Origin: Drechslerella dactyloides
Taxonomy: Eukaryota; Ascomycota; Orbiliomycetes; Orbiliales; Orbiliaceae
Length of the DNA: 64,000 bases
Reading direction: 5' to 3'
Assembly (NCBI GenBank): GCA_020064725.1
Contig: JAGTWJ010000010.1
Span: forward strand, 1,550,001 to 1,614,000
The notes under the pieces are model-generated. The model was not told the DNA's origin and did not search any database. It saw only the letters and a list, made by a program, of their open reading frames with translations. The first letter of the stretch is position 1; each line of letters opens with the position of its first letter. Made by a program: the position numbers and the translations under genes. Positions 32,311 to 42,145 of this stretch are shown here, one piece after another.

Positions 32311-33376
32311 TCGGTCTCAGGACTATAAAATATCAGCCCAAGAACACCGTCGACAACTGCCAATCAACCCTCCCCATCGATACGATATATATAAAAGACA
32401 CTGTAAGCTCCCTTCTCCCTCCTGCTGATGCTTCCTCCTCTCCTTCATCTTATATTAAACCGATCTCCCGGAATCATGGCAGGAACACCATCACCAAGCT
32501 GTACCGACACTATCGGCGACAGATCCACAATGGGCTACGGGATGGAGCTCGAGCCTGGCAATCCGGTGATTGCTTCCACGAAACCGGAAGTGACTTCTCA
32601 CAAGCAGTGAAGCGCAAAATCTGCGCAGCTTCAACTCTACCGGACGAGAACCCGCTTGCGTGCTTTTTTGGCTGTTATTTCGAACCGGCTATTGATTATT
32701 GTCACGTCATTGCGCAAGCAGATATCGACGTATTTCGTAAGTAGATCTAATCTATTGGTGTGTATGAGAATCCTGCTTATTTTATTAGGTGATAACAAGC
32801 ATAGGCTAATAAGCTATAAATACTTAAGGCCAGCGCATGAGCAAGGTCATCAGTAACATGCTTGATACGTATGTCTCGGCCTTACAGAACACTTATCGCT
32901 CGAGACGCTAACATAAATGCAACAAACTAGGGGCGAGGGCCACAGCGCAAGAACTGAAGGCCAACATCTAGTCTTCCTTGCGTGGAAAGAAAGGCATGAT
33001 ATCTTGCGCCTTATGACTGGTAGTCTGGTTTACGAGACAAATCCTGCCTCTCTCCTTCATATCCCATGCGAAGAACGGAATCTGCCTCTGTAGTGCTTGC
33101 CATAAGAATTTTGACCAAAAGTTTCCCATTCTGTACGCCGGCTCGGTCGATCTTGCATATTTTGTGAGGTTCGAACAAGAAGACTTCGACCGACGAGCGG
33201 AGGCATTTGAGGCGCATGGGGAAGTAACCCAGCGCATGGTACCGAGTAGCGCTCAATACAAGGAGCACTTGGTCAAGACAGGGAAAATCAGCGCTGGAAA
33301 CCGCCAGCAAGGAGGCTTGTACGACAGATACGCACGGCGAATTTTCTTCAGCTATGATACACGATTGAGGGATTGA
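32311..33376 (+). pseudogene. Decayed fungal HNH-endonuclease-domain gene
   Basis: Pieces of a fungal HNH-domain protein in order on the plus strand. Segment 1 (open from 32311 to a GTAAGT donor at about 32730, no ATG in frame) includes KLYRHYRRQIHNGLRD, QAVKRKICAAS...ENPLACFFGCYF and AIDYCHVIAQADIDVF, resembling the Cys...H-I region of these proteins. A short second piece follows an ATTAG acceptor near 32790. Segment 3 (about 33030-33376) reads ILPLSFISHAKNGICLCSACHKNFD, the typical NGI-LC--CH--FD core, then FVRFEQEDFDRRAEAF and a full C-terminus to TGA 33376. Missing start codon and a micro-MITE inserted right at the beginning of segment 3 (33009-33040) argue for a dead gene. HNH fungal proteins have unknown roles. 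Confidence 0.55.
33001..33048 (+). mobile_element. Micro-MITE insertion, 32 bp, inside the HNH gene
   Basis: Ends TAGTCTGGTTTACGAGACAA (right-end motif). Flanks ATCTTGCG (33001-33008) and ATCCTGCC (33041-33048) agree at 6 of 8 positions. The HNH coding similarity resumes immediately after it. Confidence 0.6.
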
Positions 33377-33490
33377 ATCTGTCTGGGATGTGCTCACTTC
33401 GAGCTTGATTCTAAATGCTAGTCAATATAATATGATGATAATATAATAATAGTAATACTATACACAAGAAGTAGTCTAAATAGGTATCGA

Positions 33491-33961
33491 TCACGGGCCA
33501 ACTCTGCAGAGCACCTGGCCGCCCGTCATCTTGCTCACCGCCTCCCGCAGCTCCATGATCCCTCTATCCGTGCTCACAAATATGCACTCCCCCATCTGCA
33601 GCCCCTTCACGTACCCGGCGTCCCGGCCGCCTCCGATGGTGCGCAAATCCTTATAGCCGAGCCAGATGCGCTGCGTCGGCTTGCTGAGCAGCTGGACCTT
33701 GCGCATGACGGGCTCGCTCTCGTAGTACTTGAGCCCCAGCCACAGCCGTTTCGTCGCGATGGTGGACTGTGTTGGCGGCGTGTATTCGGCGTCCGGGCGC
33801 GAGTGGTCGCCGCTTGTGACGGAGGAGATGAAGCCTGCTTTTAGGAGGCCGACGGAGAGGGCGAGGTGGAGCTTTGTGTAGGGGATTGATGTGATGCCTA
33901 GTCGTGCGGCGGAGGCGTTTTGCAGGTGCGAGCAGACGTGGGCGAGGTTTACGAGCGACAT
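33491..33961 (-). CDS. MRPS8: Mitochondrial small-subunit ribosomal protein uS8m
   Basis: Single exon, 156 aa, component of the mitoribosome small subunit that binds 15S rRNA. Family features: N-terminal MSLVNLAHVCSHLQNASAARLG, KLHLALSVGLLKAGFIS, LWLGLKYYESEPVMRKVQLLSKPTQRIWL, and the C-terminal GGRDAGYVKGLQMGECIFVSTDRGIMELREAV, which corresponds to the S8 STS-(K/R)G motif. Length agrees with fungal MRPS8. It is the last conserved gene before the lineage-specific array and is transcribed away from it. Confidence 0.93.
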   Translation of the reverse strand: MSLVNLAHVCSHLQNASAARLGITSIPYTKLHLALSVGLLKAGFISSVTSGDHSRPDAEYTPPTQSTIATKRLWLGLKYYESEPVMRKVQLLSKPTQRIWLGYKDLRTIGGGRDAGYVKGLQMGECIFVSTDRGIMELREAVSKMTGGQVLCRVGP

Positions 33962-34630
33962 TGTGGCGGGCGATACGGTAGTATATGGTATTGTGCTGCG
34001 GTTCGATGATGTGGTACTGTATCTGAGGGGTGGGTGTCGGCCTCGAGGTGGGGTGGACGGCTACGAGGGTGGTCGTATCGGCATTCGTGCGGTTCGAGCT
34101 AGATGCTGGAATGTCAGTAGCCGGATAGTGGGTAGTGATTAGGAGATGGCGATGTCGTACATCACCGGATGCTCATGGTTGGGCGCCAATGCCTGGTTCT
34201 CCGTCGATGGAGATTGAAGCCGTCGGTGTGCAGTGCTGTCACGGAAGCAAGCGAGGTTTGTGAAATTTCGGCGACAGCTCGTTTGGGCGACGCCACGCTC
34301 CCGTTTGGGACTGCAGAACGCCGCTAGTCTTGGGAGGATAATACCACAGACAAACTCAAAAGCCGGCCTTGCGAACGCGGTTACAATTGAAGCCAACTTG
34401 CTTTGTGGTTCCAGGATACCAACCGGCCTCGGCCAGAACCATCGCCGTCACTCGCCCGGCTTGCTCTGCTACATCCCTCGGCTCTTATCAAGCGCTCAAG
34501 CACGCATACGGTCGACCATGGTCATGATCTCACCCCGTGGAAGATTCATATTTGGTACTCCTTGAGCTCTCCAAAATAGCTGGCCTCAAGCAGACCACGA
34601 AATTCAAGAAATTGCCCTCATTCCGCAGCC
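33962..34630. other. Intergenic, upstream of family A copy 1
   Basis: Shared upstream region of MRPS8 (-) and A1 (+). Contains the conserved A-promoter block (listed separately). No gene seen. Confidence 0.5.
34237..34358 (+). promoter_or_regulatory. Conserved upstream block of family A, copy 1
   Basis: Contains AGCGAGGTTTGTGAA, CAGCTCGTTTGGG, CGCTAGTCTTGGGAGGATAA and TACCACAGACAAAC. The same ordered segments recur at 38688-38810 and 40640-40725, each 380-470 bp before an intact family A start codon, so the block was duplicated with the genes and may hold their promoter. Confidence 0.6.
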
Positions 34631-35160
34631 ATGGGACAAGCCTCCAGCTCGGAGCTGGTACCTTATCGCCCCAAGAGATGCCCCTGGCTCCCCGACCGTG
34701 TGAAGTTCGTGGGTGGCTACTCATCTTCGTTCGACCCGGAGCCAATACTTTCCGTCAACTTTGAGGACGAAGATAGCCTCCGAAACGAACTGATCGAGTG
34801 CGATATCGCCGGTAGTAAGTGTCATCCCACAATCCCGACATCTTGAATCACCCGAGAAGATGTAGAGTATGGTTGCTGACTGCAGTCATGATCCAGTATT
34901 TTGATACCGGGGAGGACATGTTGTACCTATTCGACGAAGACCGCGAAGAACTCAAAACCTCGATACTACGAAGAAGTCAATGCAGCTGCCGCGCTGTGTA
35001 CTCTGAGAAGTACAGGGGCCAGGCGACTTACCTTGTCGAGAATTTTCCTTCGGCAGCCAGACCTCCAAAGGAGCACGCACCTTCTACCCTCGCGGAGCTA
35101 CGACCAGCGCGAGCACAGGAGGAAACCGGAAGAATCTCAAAGGGCATAAAGGAGGATTGA
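34631..35160 (+). CDS. Family A protein, copy 1 (A1), possibly N-myristoylated
   Basis: Exons 34631-34814 and 34886-35160, 152 aa. Starts MGQASSSEL (MGxxxS, N-myristoylation consensus). Exon 1 ends with the family motif PEPILSVNFEDEDSLRNELIECDIAG. Exon 2 has ELKTSILRRSQC-CRAVYSEKYRGQA and a charged tail. It shares exon layout (intron after the same Gly plus one base, phase 1) and about one third or more of residues with A3 and A4, by eye. No known domain, signal peptide or membrane helix. Intact frame plus retained splice sites suggest it is functional. Function unknown. Confidence 0.75.
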
Positions 35161-36095
35161 GGTGTCTAGAAGGGGCTAGAAATGGGGATCGATCGCGAGG
35201 TAGATGCTTCTTCGCCTCTGTTGAACATGAAAGCACCGGTTTAGAATAGCATTCCCTGTATTTTAGCGCTTGCTTGGAACAAATAACTTAACATCAGGGG
35301 GTCTGTCTGAATCAGACAACGGTTCTCTATCTTCAGACTCATGACTATCAGTCGACGGAGGACTTCAAGCCCATAGATTCTGCGGCGAGTTTCGGTAGGT
35401 AGATCGGAACGTGTGTCTGCGTTGTATGCCAGCGTTGTGCCGGTTATGATACCTTATACAAGGGGAGGAATGTTACTCTTCCTCCATCGCCTCTTCTCAT
35501 CACCACCTTCCGTACTACAGCGTGCTGTTATCGCCTGCCGACGCCGCCACTAACGCCGCCACACATCTTCGAATTCAAACGGCCTTAGATGTGATTAAGT
35601 CACGCGCGGATCATGCTTTGCTACTTCCGCGAAGGTTTAGGGGGACAACCTCCAGGCCTCCCAGACGCGCTTGCACGCAAGATCAGAACTGCCAGCTACT
35701 ACTCTTGCGAGGCTCGTGCAACCCAGAATGCCAACGACCAACCGATGGACTCGAGATGTCAAGTTCAGTCCAAACACAGCGGCTGCCTTCCAAATTACCA
35801 GGATCCACCTGCTTCGTCGATACCATTACGCCCCATTTGCACGACTCTCAGTCCTGCCGACGGCCTCTGGCTACCCGCCAACGAGACGATGCCTGGCTGC
35901 AGCTCCCGCAGGACAGGATCCCTGCAGAGGCACACATTTCGAGGCTGGAGATATTCCTTCCACTGGATAATGAGCGTCGGGGTCTATGTAACTTTATCTT
36001 TTCCTGTCTGGTGTCTGTGCGTGAGTTTTGCTAACTTGGCTGCAGAAAATTATTAGGCTAGATGATAGTGCCGTCACTCCTCGCATGATGGTTAG
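35161..36095. other. Spacer between A1 and B1
   Basis: Three overlapping plus-strand frames (35522-36056) are all open for 100-170 codons, and none resembles families A or B or any domain I recognise. I cannot say whether one is coding. Confidence 0.4.
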
Positions 36096-36618
36096 CCCAC
36101 TTGCTGCGCAGTTGATTCCGCCTGGATTGAACTTATTCAGAAGAGATTACAGAATCATGGTTTCACGTCGAGCCTCATTCACGAGGTCCTCACCATCGAG
36201 GTGACTGTGAGTGGCGATACTGTCAATCTTGATCGAGATCGTTCATCGAATGTAGCCAGGCTGACTTGAATGGTAACTTTCTAGCACGAGTCACCTGATA
36301 GCATGATAGCGCGGTCCCGTCCCGTTCGCCCCTATAATACCGGCCTCTCCTTTACCATCGAGGTTGTAATTGTCCAGCCTGGGCGAAATTATATCATCGC
36401 CGTGCTGGGGGCAGAAGACCCGGATCAATTTTGTCTTGTCGATTATCGGGCAACTGATCCCATTGATTGGGATCGTGAGCGAATGCCTCGCGTTCACGAA
36501 CAAAATATCGGCACTTGTGGCCGGGATCGTCCCCCTTGGGTTATGGAAACGTATCTCTGACTGCATCTTTATTACTCTACACCAACACCCATCCCATCAC
36601 AACGTCACCACGTCATGA
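36096..36618 (+). pseudogene. Family B copy 1 (B1), frameshifted
   Basis: A part homologous to the end of B4 exon 1 (DSAWIELIQ ... VLTIEVT) ends at a GTGAGT donor after 36206. The second exon starts at 36285 after CTAG. It begins in frame (HESPDSM ... TIEVVIVQPGRNYI), then the family match continues only in another frame (QKTRINFVLSIIGQLIPLIG, FTNKISALVAGI), with the switch near a G-run at about 36400-36410. The first part of exon 1 and the start codon are not recognisable. The frameshift removes the two hydrophobic segments. Confidence 0.65.
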
Positions 36619-36791
36619 CACACGTCTTCAAGGACTGGGCACCGAGACACACCCACACAACTTTACAACCAGGCCATCGATCATCACCGCCATCTTGCGA
36701 TACACCCGGAAAGATTGTGGTCACTCTTACGGGTACTACGGCCACCACCAATACTAGTGCATAGCAAAGCGAAACGCAACCACCTCCAAAC

Positions 36792-37072
36792 ACGGGCAGT
36801 TATCTCAGCAGACTGGAAGAGCAACCGAAAGGCCGAATTCCCTACTGGCCGAAAAAGGGGCCTGGGCTTCCGGACAGCGTACTTATACGTAGCACTTACT
36901 ATAAATGGCCTCCTGCACCCGAACCTGTCCTCTATGTGAATCTCGAGGATGAGGAGAGCCTTATAAGGAAATTGGAAAAATTTGATATTGCTGGAAGTAA
37001 GTCTATCTCCACAATGCAGATGTTTAGTTTGCTTGGGTGTAAGTAAGACATCGTTGCTGATTCTATTTCCAG
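36792..37072 (+). pseudogene. Family A copy 2 (A2): start codon lost, exon 2 missing
   Basis: Exon 1 (36792-36996) is fully open and aligns with A3 and A4 (GRIPYWPKKGPGLPDSVLIR, APEPVLYVNLEDEESLIRKLEKFDIAG), with the same 205-nt length as A3, but the start codon is ACG instead of ATG (ACGGGC vs ATGGGC). The intron and its acceptor (37071-37072) remain, yet what follows is the upstream flank of B2 instead of A exon 2, showing a deletion that fused the two units. Confidence 0.8.
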
Positions 37073-37337
37073 TTGTCGCTCAGCTTGGGTGATATGTAGA
37101 GGCGTGCAGCTTCAGCGCTCTAGAAAGCTCACGCGAGGGCTTCTGCTCCATATGTTGCGCAGCTACTTCGTGATAGTGAACCCTTTGTCGGTCAGCCATC
37201 ATAGTTCCATATTGTCCCCACCCTTCTGCATTGCCATCGTTGACTCGCCAGCCTAGCTACCCACACTTCTGACCACCTGCCTGCGCTACCATCATCCCAA
37301 ATTGCACCAGTGCCGCAACATCACCACAACGCAATTA

Positions 37338-37933
37338 ATGTCGGCCGACCAATACCTGGCCACGAGTGGCTCCCGGCAGCCTGAGTATGCATATATCGCA
37401 TTTATATACATCCGTTACGCCACCGTAATTCGAAGCTTCGAGTGGCATATAATCTAACAGCAAATACACTTATGATTGGCCATAATAAGAATAAGTAATA
37501 TCTGACTCACAATAATCAGGGGAATAGTTCCTAGTGAATGATATGATGTCCTCATCGTAGAGGTTATGGTAGGTGGCTATATCATTAATCGAGATCAAGG
37601 TTTTCGATTCGAATGTAACAAGGCTGATCTTGAATGGAAAACTTTTTAGCATGAGGCGTTTAACGGATTGACGGCGCAAACCAGGACTATCGGGTGGCAC
37701 GGTGCGATAGGGTCATACATCGTAGAGATGATGCTCGCACAGCCAGGGAGGTGTCGAATCGTTTGCCATCTCACACAAAAGGCGTATATTAGGCTATCTT
37801 GGGCGGCTTTCAATCGTCACTGCCCGTTGTCGGTGTGATCGCTACGTGTCTAGTGACCACGAATCGGACGCCGGTCTTCGTGGCTGGAGCCCTCGCCGTC
37901 ATCATGATCCTTTCCTTAAAAGCATTGTCATAG
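37338..37933 (+). pseudogene. Family B copy 2 (B2), decayed
   Basis: Begins MSADQYLATSG, matching MSLDRYLTARG of B4, but the frame ends after about 35 codons. Later parts match: VLIVEVM before a GTAGGT donor (about 37570), then after TTTTAG (near 37650) HEAFNGLTAQTRTIGWH, IVEMM-AQPGR and LTQKAYIRLSW. A frameshift near 37810 moves the end (QSSLPVVGVIATCLV, NRTPVFVAGALAVIM, LKALS) to another frame, ending TAG 37931-37933. Several independent lesions, so a pseudogene. Confidence 0.75.
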
Positions 37934-39065
37934 TAAAATCTCCCGTGCCGTTGCTTCTTTCCCCGCCCGTCCCGTTGCGACTCACAGCTAGTAGCCTGCA
38001 TGTTTCTATAAAGAAGATAATCGTTCATGTCAATTCGCGTTAAGAAGCTAGAAGAAGTGTCCTTATAACCTTTGCAACCTGCTCGAGCTGTTGAATGCCC
38101 AGTTGCTAGTAGTTGACTCTGGGTCCCCCGTTCGATGATTACAACGGGCCATATTACCGCAAATAGACCACGTCACGATGATATTTGCATCAAGTAAGTA
38201 CCGTGCCGGAACATCGGGGTGGATTACTACGGTTATTTTTGCTGAAAAAGCTGCATTACTACGGAATTCTTTTCTGAAATACGTATTTCTGCTGATGATA
38301 CCGTAATAAGTCAGTAATACATCCAGTCCTTTGTAAGAGGACGGTATTTAGATCGAATTCAAAAACAGGTCTCTTCCGGCACAATGGGTATCAATAGACT
38401 AATTTTTGGGAGCCAGACCGCTGTACTTGAGCCGGCGAAGTAAGGTTCTGCATCTGAGGTTATATATTCTACAGCTATCTTGCTGATTGGCTGCAGGCTA
38501 AACTTAAGTACTTGTCTCGACAGCTCTCGAGATCTCGAACCTTAGAAGCGAACAGACACAGACACCATTAAAAATCTCATCATGATACCACTGCACTATC
38601 AGCATGAGATTAGGAACAAAAATCGTCAAGATCTAACTTGTGAACGTAATATCTCTCGCTATTGTAATCTGCTTATCTGTTATTACCGTCACGAAATCAA
38701 GCGAGGTTTGTGAAGTTTTGGCAACAGCTTGTTTGGGTGGTGTATACCTGTTGAGGACTGGATCTTGCCACTAGTCTCGAGAGTATAGTATAATACCACG
38801 AATAAACACAAACAAATCTTCTCCCGCCATAGCCAGCTCAAAGACACCAACGGCCTTCCCATCGCAAAGCCACGACGTCACGACGTCACGACACACGTCT
38901 CCAAAGACGTCCGGACTTGCACCAAGACACGCCTCCGCAACGTTAAAACCAGGCCATCGATAATCACCGCCTTCTAGAATTCTTGGGATATATCCGAAAA
39001 GATCGTGTTCACTCTCGCCCTTACGGCCACCACAGATACTAGCGCAAGGTACATCATCCGTAGAT
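37934..39065. other. Spacer between B2 and A3
   Basis: The left part resembles the 3' flanks of B4 and B5 (GCATGTTTCTATAAAGA-GATAATCGTTCATGTCAA type). The right part is the duplicated A upstream region. No independent gene seen. Confidence 0.5.
38688..38810 (+). promoter_or_regulatory. Conserved upstream block of family A, copy 2
   Basis: AAATCAAGCGAGGTTTGTGAAG, CAACAGCTTGTTTGGG, CTGGATCTTGCCACTAGTCT and TATAATACCAC recur in the same order as at 34237-34358 and 40640-40725. It ends about 255 bp before the A3 start codon. A second block (CCATCCCAT...ACGTCACGACACACGTCT) at about 38868-38990 also recurs before A2 and A4. Confidence 0.6.
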
Positions 39066-39669
39066 ATGGGCAATTCTTCTAGCACACTGGAAGTGAAACC
39101 GAGAGGCCGAATTTCCTATTGTCCGAGACAAGATGCTAGCCTTCCAGACGCCGTACCTCTCCGTGACACCTATTACAGAGGGTTCTTCCCACCAGAGCCC
39201 GTCCTGTATGTCGATTTTGAGGACGAGCAAAGCCTCCTGAGGGAGTTGGATAAATTTGATATAGTCGGGAGTAAGTTCATATTGCAATGCTGATATTTCG
39301 TCTTTCTGGTTGTCTCGCAAGCGAGACGCCTCCCTTTGGCTGCGAAGCAGCTTTTCTGGGTGTATGCGAGACGCCGTTGCTGATTCTGCTATAGTCATCC
39401 TCGACCTAGGGCCCTACGAGGGTCGCAATACCTACATCATCGGGAGGGACACGTCCCTAATGAAAACATCAATTCTCAGGAGAGGCAAATGTGTTTGTTG
39501 GGCTGTATATGGCGCCAAATACAAAGGTAAAGCAGGCACCGTCATCGAAGGTCGTCTAACACCTGAGCTCCCGAAGGAAACGCCGCCATTTTCTTCCAAA
39601 GTGGAGGTTCCGCGCCGGCAGACGCGAGCACAGGAAAGGAGGGCCGCGAAATCAGAGAAAGTCGATTGA
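39066..39669 (+). CDS. Family A protein, copy 3 (A3), possibly N-myristoylated
   Basis: Exons 39066-39270 and 39395-39669, 159 aa. Starts MGNSSSTLE, a good N-myristoylation consensus. Then GRISYCPRQDASLPDAVPLRDTYYRGFFPPEPVLYVDFEDEQSLLRELDKFDIVG, closely matching A4. Exon 2: ILDLGPYEGR, MKTSILRRGKC-CWAVYGAKYKGKAG, Pro-rich linker, basic tail RRQTRAQERRAAKSEKVD. The 124-bp intron carries a 42-bp micro-MITE (39310-39351) without disturbing splice sites. Function unknown. The conserved LPD...LRD.YY and FEDE-SL-ELDKFDI blocks are likely the structural core. Confidence 0.78.
39302..39359 (+). mobile_element. Micro-MITE in the A3 intron, 42 bp
   Basis: Starts TTGTCTCGCAAGCGAGACGCC and continues CCCTTTGGCTGCGAAGCAG, matching half of the complete element (reverse complement of 63415-63458) over about 40 bp. 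Flanks CTTTCTGG (39302-39309) and TTTTCTGG (39352-39359) match at 7 of 8. A2 and A4 introns lack it, so it inserted after duplication. Confidence 0.75.
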
Positions 39670-41109
39670 AATTCTTCGGGCTAGAGAATTGGCAGCATAT
39701 TTTCTTTGCTCGCACTGGCCGTAGCTCGACTTGTGGGAACCGAGGGCTTTGAGCTCCTTCGGAGGTCGAGGTCCTGTGCATAGAACTTTCAACGAGATAG
39801 GTTGCCTGCCTTAGGTACTTCCCAGAGTAGCCGGCGTGGTAAAAGCCTTGCTCTGATATATCTTCCCTGGTTTGAATTCTGCTATGAGGTTGAGGATTCT
39901 TGTGCCCGAGCTGGCCGCCTTGACGGCAACTAGCGCGATATCGGCTACTATATCTGGTATATTCCCAGGGAGGTTGGGATATAGCCGTTGTGAAAATGTA
40001 CTTACTCCCTGCGATAGATATCGAACTTTCGGAGTTCGTTTAGCTAATTAGGAGAGACTTGCTTCATTGTCAAAAATTGGCGTCTAGAACTGGGTCACGT
40101 TGGCGAGAGAGAAGAGAAAGAATCTCCTGTACCTCCACCGAACGCTCTGGAGTGACGACAGCTAGTATCTAGATATCTTTCTCGACCAGTAGACAACTCG
40201 CTTTTTCTCTTTGCTCGGGAATTGTCCTATTTTCGGAGGTGGTTCCGTTCCGTCTTAATTGCAGTGGTGTACTATTGGTTTTTAATAGTAGCTACCTATA
40301 CAAGCGAGAGTCAACGCAGTATTGAAGTTTCGAAGCCGGCTGAATCCAGAGAGCTGGACAGTTTCCGAGGCATACGAACGAGAACTTCGGTGATAGTAGG
40401 TTTTGTATGCACACGTAGCGGAAGAATCCGTCACGAGCAGGGATACCGGTACCTAGTCAGCCGAAAAGGTACAGCTGTTCATCGCCGTAAGATTGTTTGT
40501 CACTAGCTAGGTAGCTATGATTGCTTGTAGAACTTAAAAATTGATCCACGCTAGGCTCGTTGACAGTCATAACTGGTCTTGATCTCGTATCCTATAATAA
40601 AACACGCCGTCGAAAACATACCTTGTAATGGTAGCGTGCTGTCGCAAAATCAAGCGAGGGTGGTGGTACCTGTCTGGGACTGGATCGTGCCACTAGTCTC
40701 GGAAGTATAATACCACAAACTCAGAACGAACCTTCTAGCTCGTTACGATTAGGAAATAGCCAGCTCAGAGACACCAACGGCCATCCCATCGTAACGTCAC
40801 CCACGTCACGACACACGTCTTCGAGGACCGACACCGAGACTCATCCGGATCCACGTACCCAGGCTATCGACCATCACTGTCTTCTTCCGATATACTCTCC
40901 CGGTCCTCCTTCGCCATCTGCTCCCAAAGTTCATCTAGACCCAGTACTAGGTATCGATTACACCCCGCGCTAGTGGTCCTCCATCCGCATATCGTTGACT
41001 ATCGCGGTCTCAGGACAGGAATCTGCTCACTTCAAAAAACCGTATTCAGCTCTCGACCGTGCAGCCATCATCACTACAATTGCACAGCAGATCAGAACGA
41101 CTTGTAAAC
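39670..41109. other. Spacer between A3 and A4
   Basis: No B copy recognised here although the unit order predicts one. A 94-codon frame at 40222-40506 has an N-terminal hydrophobic stretch but no match to A or B. The right part is the duplicated A upstream region. Confidence 0.45.
40640..40725 (+). promoter_or_regulatory. Conserved upstream block of family A, copy 3
   Basis: Shortened version of the block: AAATCAAGCGAGG, GGGACTGGATCGTGCCACTAG and TATAATACCACAAAC. The AGTTTTGGCAACAGCTTG section is missing. Followed by the CGTCACGACACACGTCTTCGAGGAC segment at about 40805. Confidence 0.6.
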
Positions 41110-41717
41110 ATGGGATGGTTTGGAGGCAAAGAACCTGAAAGCGAAGAAGAGAAACCAAAAGCCCTAGTTTCCTACTGCCCAAAAAAGACCAAAGACCTTC
41201 CGGACAGCGTGGTTCTCCGTGATGCCTACTATACGGGGTTCTTCGCGCCCGATCCTGTTCTTTATGTGAATTTCAAGGACGAGGACAGTCTCGTCAGGGA
41301 ACTTGAGAAGTTCGATATAGCAGGAAGTAAGTCTATCCATAGGGCCAATATTTAGCTTTCTTGGGCGTATGCAGGACACCGTTGCTGATTACCTCAGTCA
41401 TCCTCGAACCAGCATACGAATTGGGTGACTTGAGAAGCGCATACCTCTTGATCGTTGAGGCTCGAGTCGAAATGAAAACGTCGATTCTGAAGAATGGCGC
41501 ACGCAAATGTTGCGCCGTTTACGATAATCGGTACAAGGGAAAGGCGAAGCATGCCCTTCGAGATGATTTCGTGTTTACACCGTTCAGTTTCCCAGGATCT
41601 GAGGCTCCTACTGAGACGCAGCCATCCCCTCGCACCGTGGAGACTCCGCGCCGGCAGACGCGAGCACAGACGCGAGCACAGAAAAGAAAGGCCGCGAAAT
41701 CAGGGAAAGTCGATTAA
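41110..41717 (+). CDS. Family A protein, copy 4 (A4)
   Basis: Exons 41110-41326 and 41398-41717, 178 aa. I chose ATG 41110 (MGWFGGKEPESEEE) because all family members start with MG. An in-frame ATG at 41059 would add 17 residues. Unlike A1 and A3 it lacks Ser at position 6, so myristoylation is less certain. Core: ALVSYCPKKTKDLPDSVVLRDAYYTGFFAPDPVLYVNFKDEDSLVRELEKFDIAG. Exon 2 has MKTSILKNGARKCCAVYDNRYKGKAK and the tail RRQTRAQ...KRKAAKSGKVD, like A3. Both exons are intact. Followed 430 bp later by B4 in the same direction. Confidence 0.77.
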
Positions 41718-42145
41718 ACCCTCTTGGACAGGAGAATCGGTAGAGTGTATAGCACGATCAATTGAGATCTCGTAAGGCAGGCGTTTTCTTGCCCGAGATG
41801 AATACTTCAGTCGAGAGCAATATGAATTTCTGTAACTAGGAGCGATCGAAGATTATTTGATATCTGGAAATTTGTCTGGTGTGCTCAGCTTAGGTTATCC
41901 GTAGAGGGAATGCAGCTTCAGCGGTCTCTAGAAGGTTCACGCAGGCGGAGGGCTTCTGTCCCATATGTTGCGCAGCTACTTCGTGATAGTGAACCCTTCG
42001 TCGGTCAATCATCATCATCCCACATCATCGCTGCCATCACTCATCAGCCGTGCTGTCATCCCTCCATCACCTGCGAGTGCTACCATCGTCTCTCATCCAT
42101 CTTCTGGCCTCCTCGCTCTGCGATCGAACACTCAATCATCTCGCA
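41718..42145. other. Upstream region of B4 with a conserved block
   Basis: About 41884-42010 is repeated upstream of B2 (37081-37205): CTCAGCTTRGGTKATNYGTAGAGG, GCAGCTTCAGCG, then CATATGTTGCGCAGCTACTT and CGTGATAGTGAACCC. It is the family B counterpart of the A upstream block and a candidate promoter. Confidence 0.55.

Noticed and set aside
35522..36056. Three overlapping plus-strand frames between A1 and B1
   Set aside because: All three frames are open together, none resembles family A or B, and no splice or promoter evidence favours one.
38500..38530. TTGTCTCGACAG as another MITE end
   Set aside because: Only eight bases match and no flanking direct repeat is visible.
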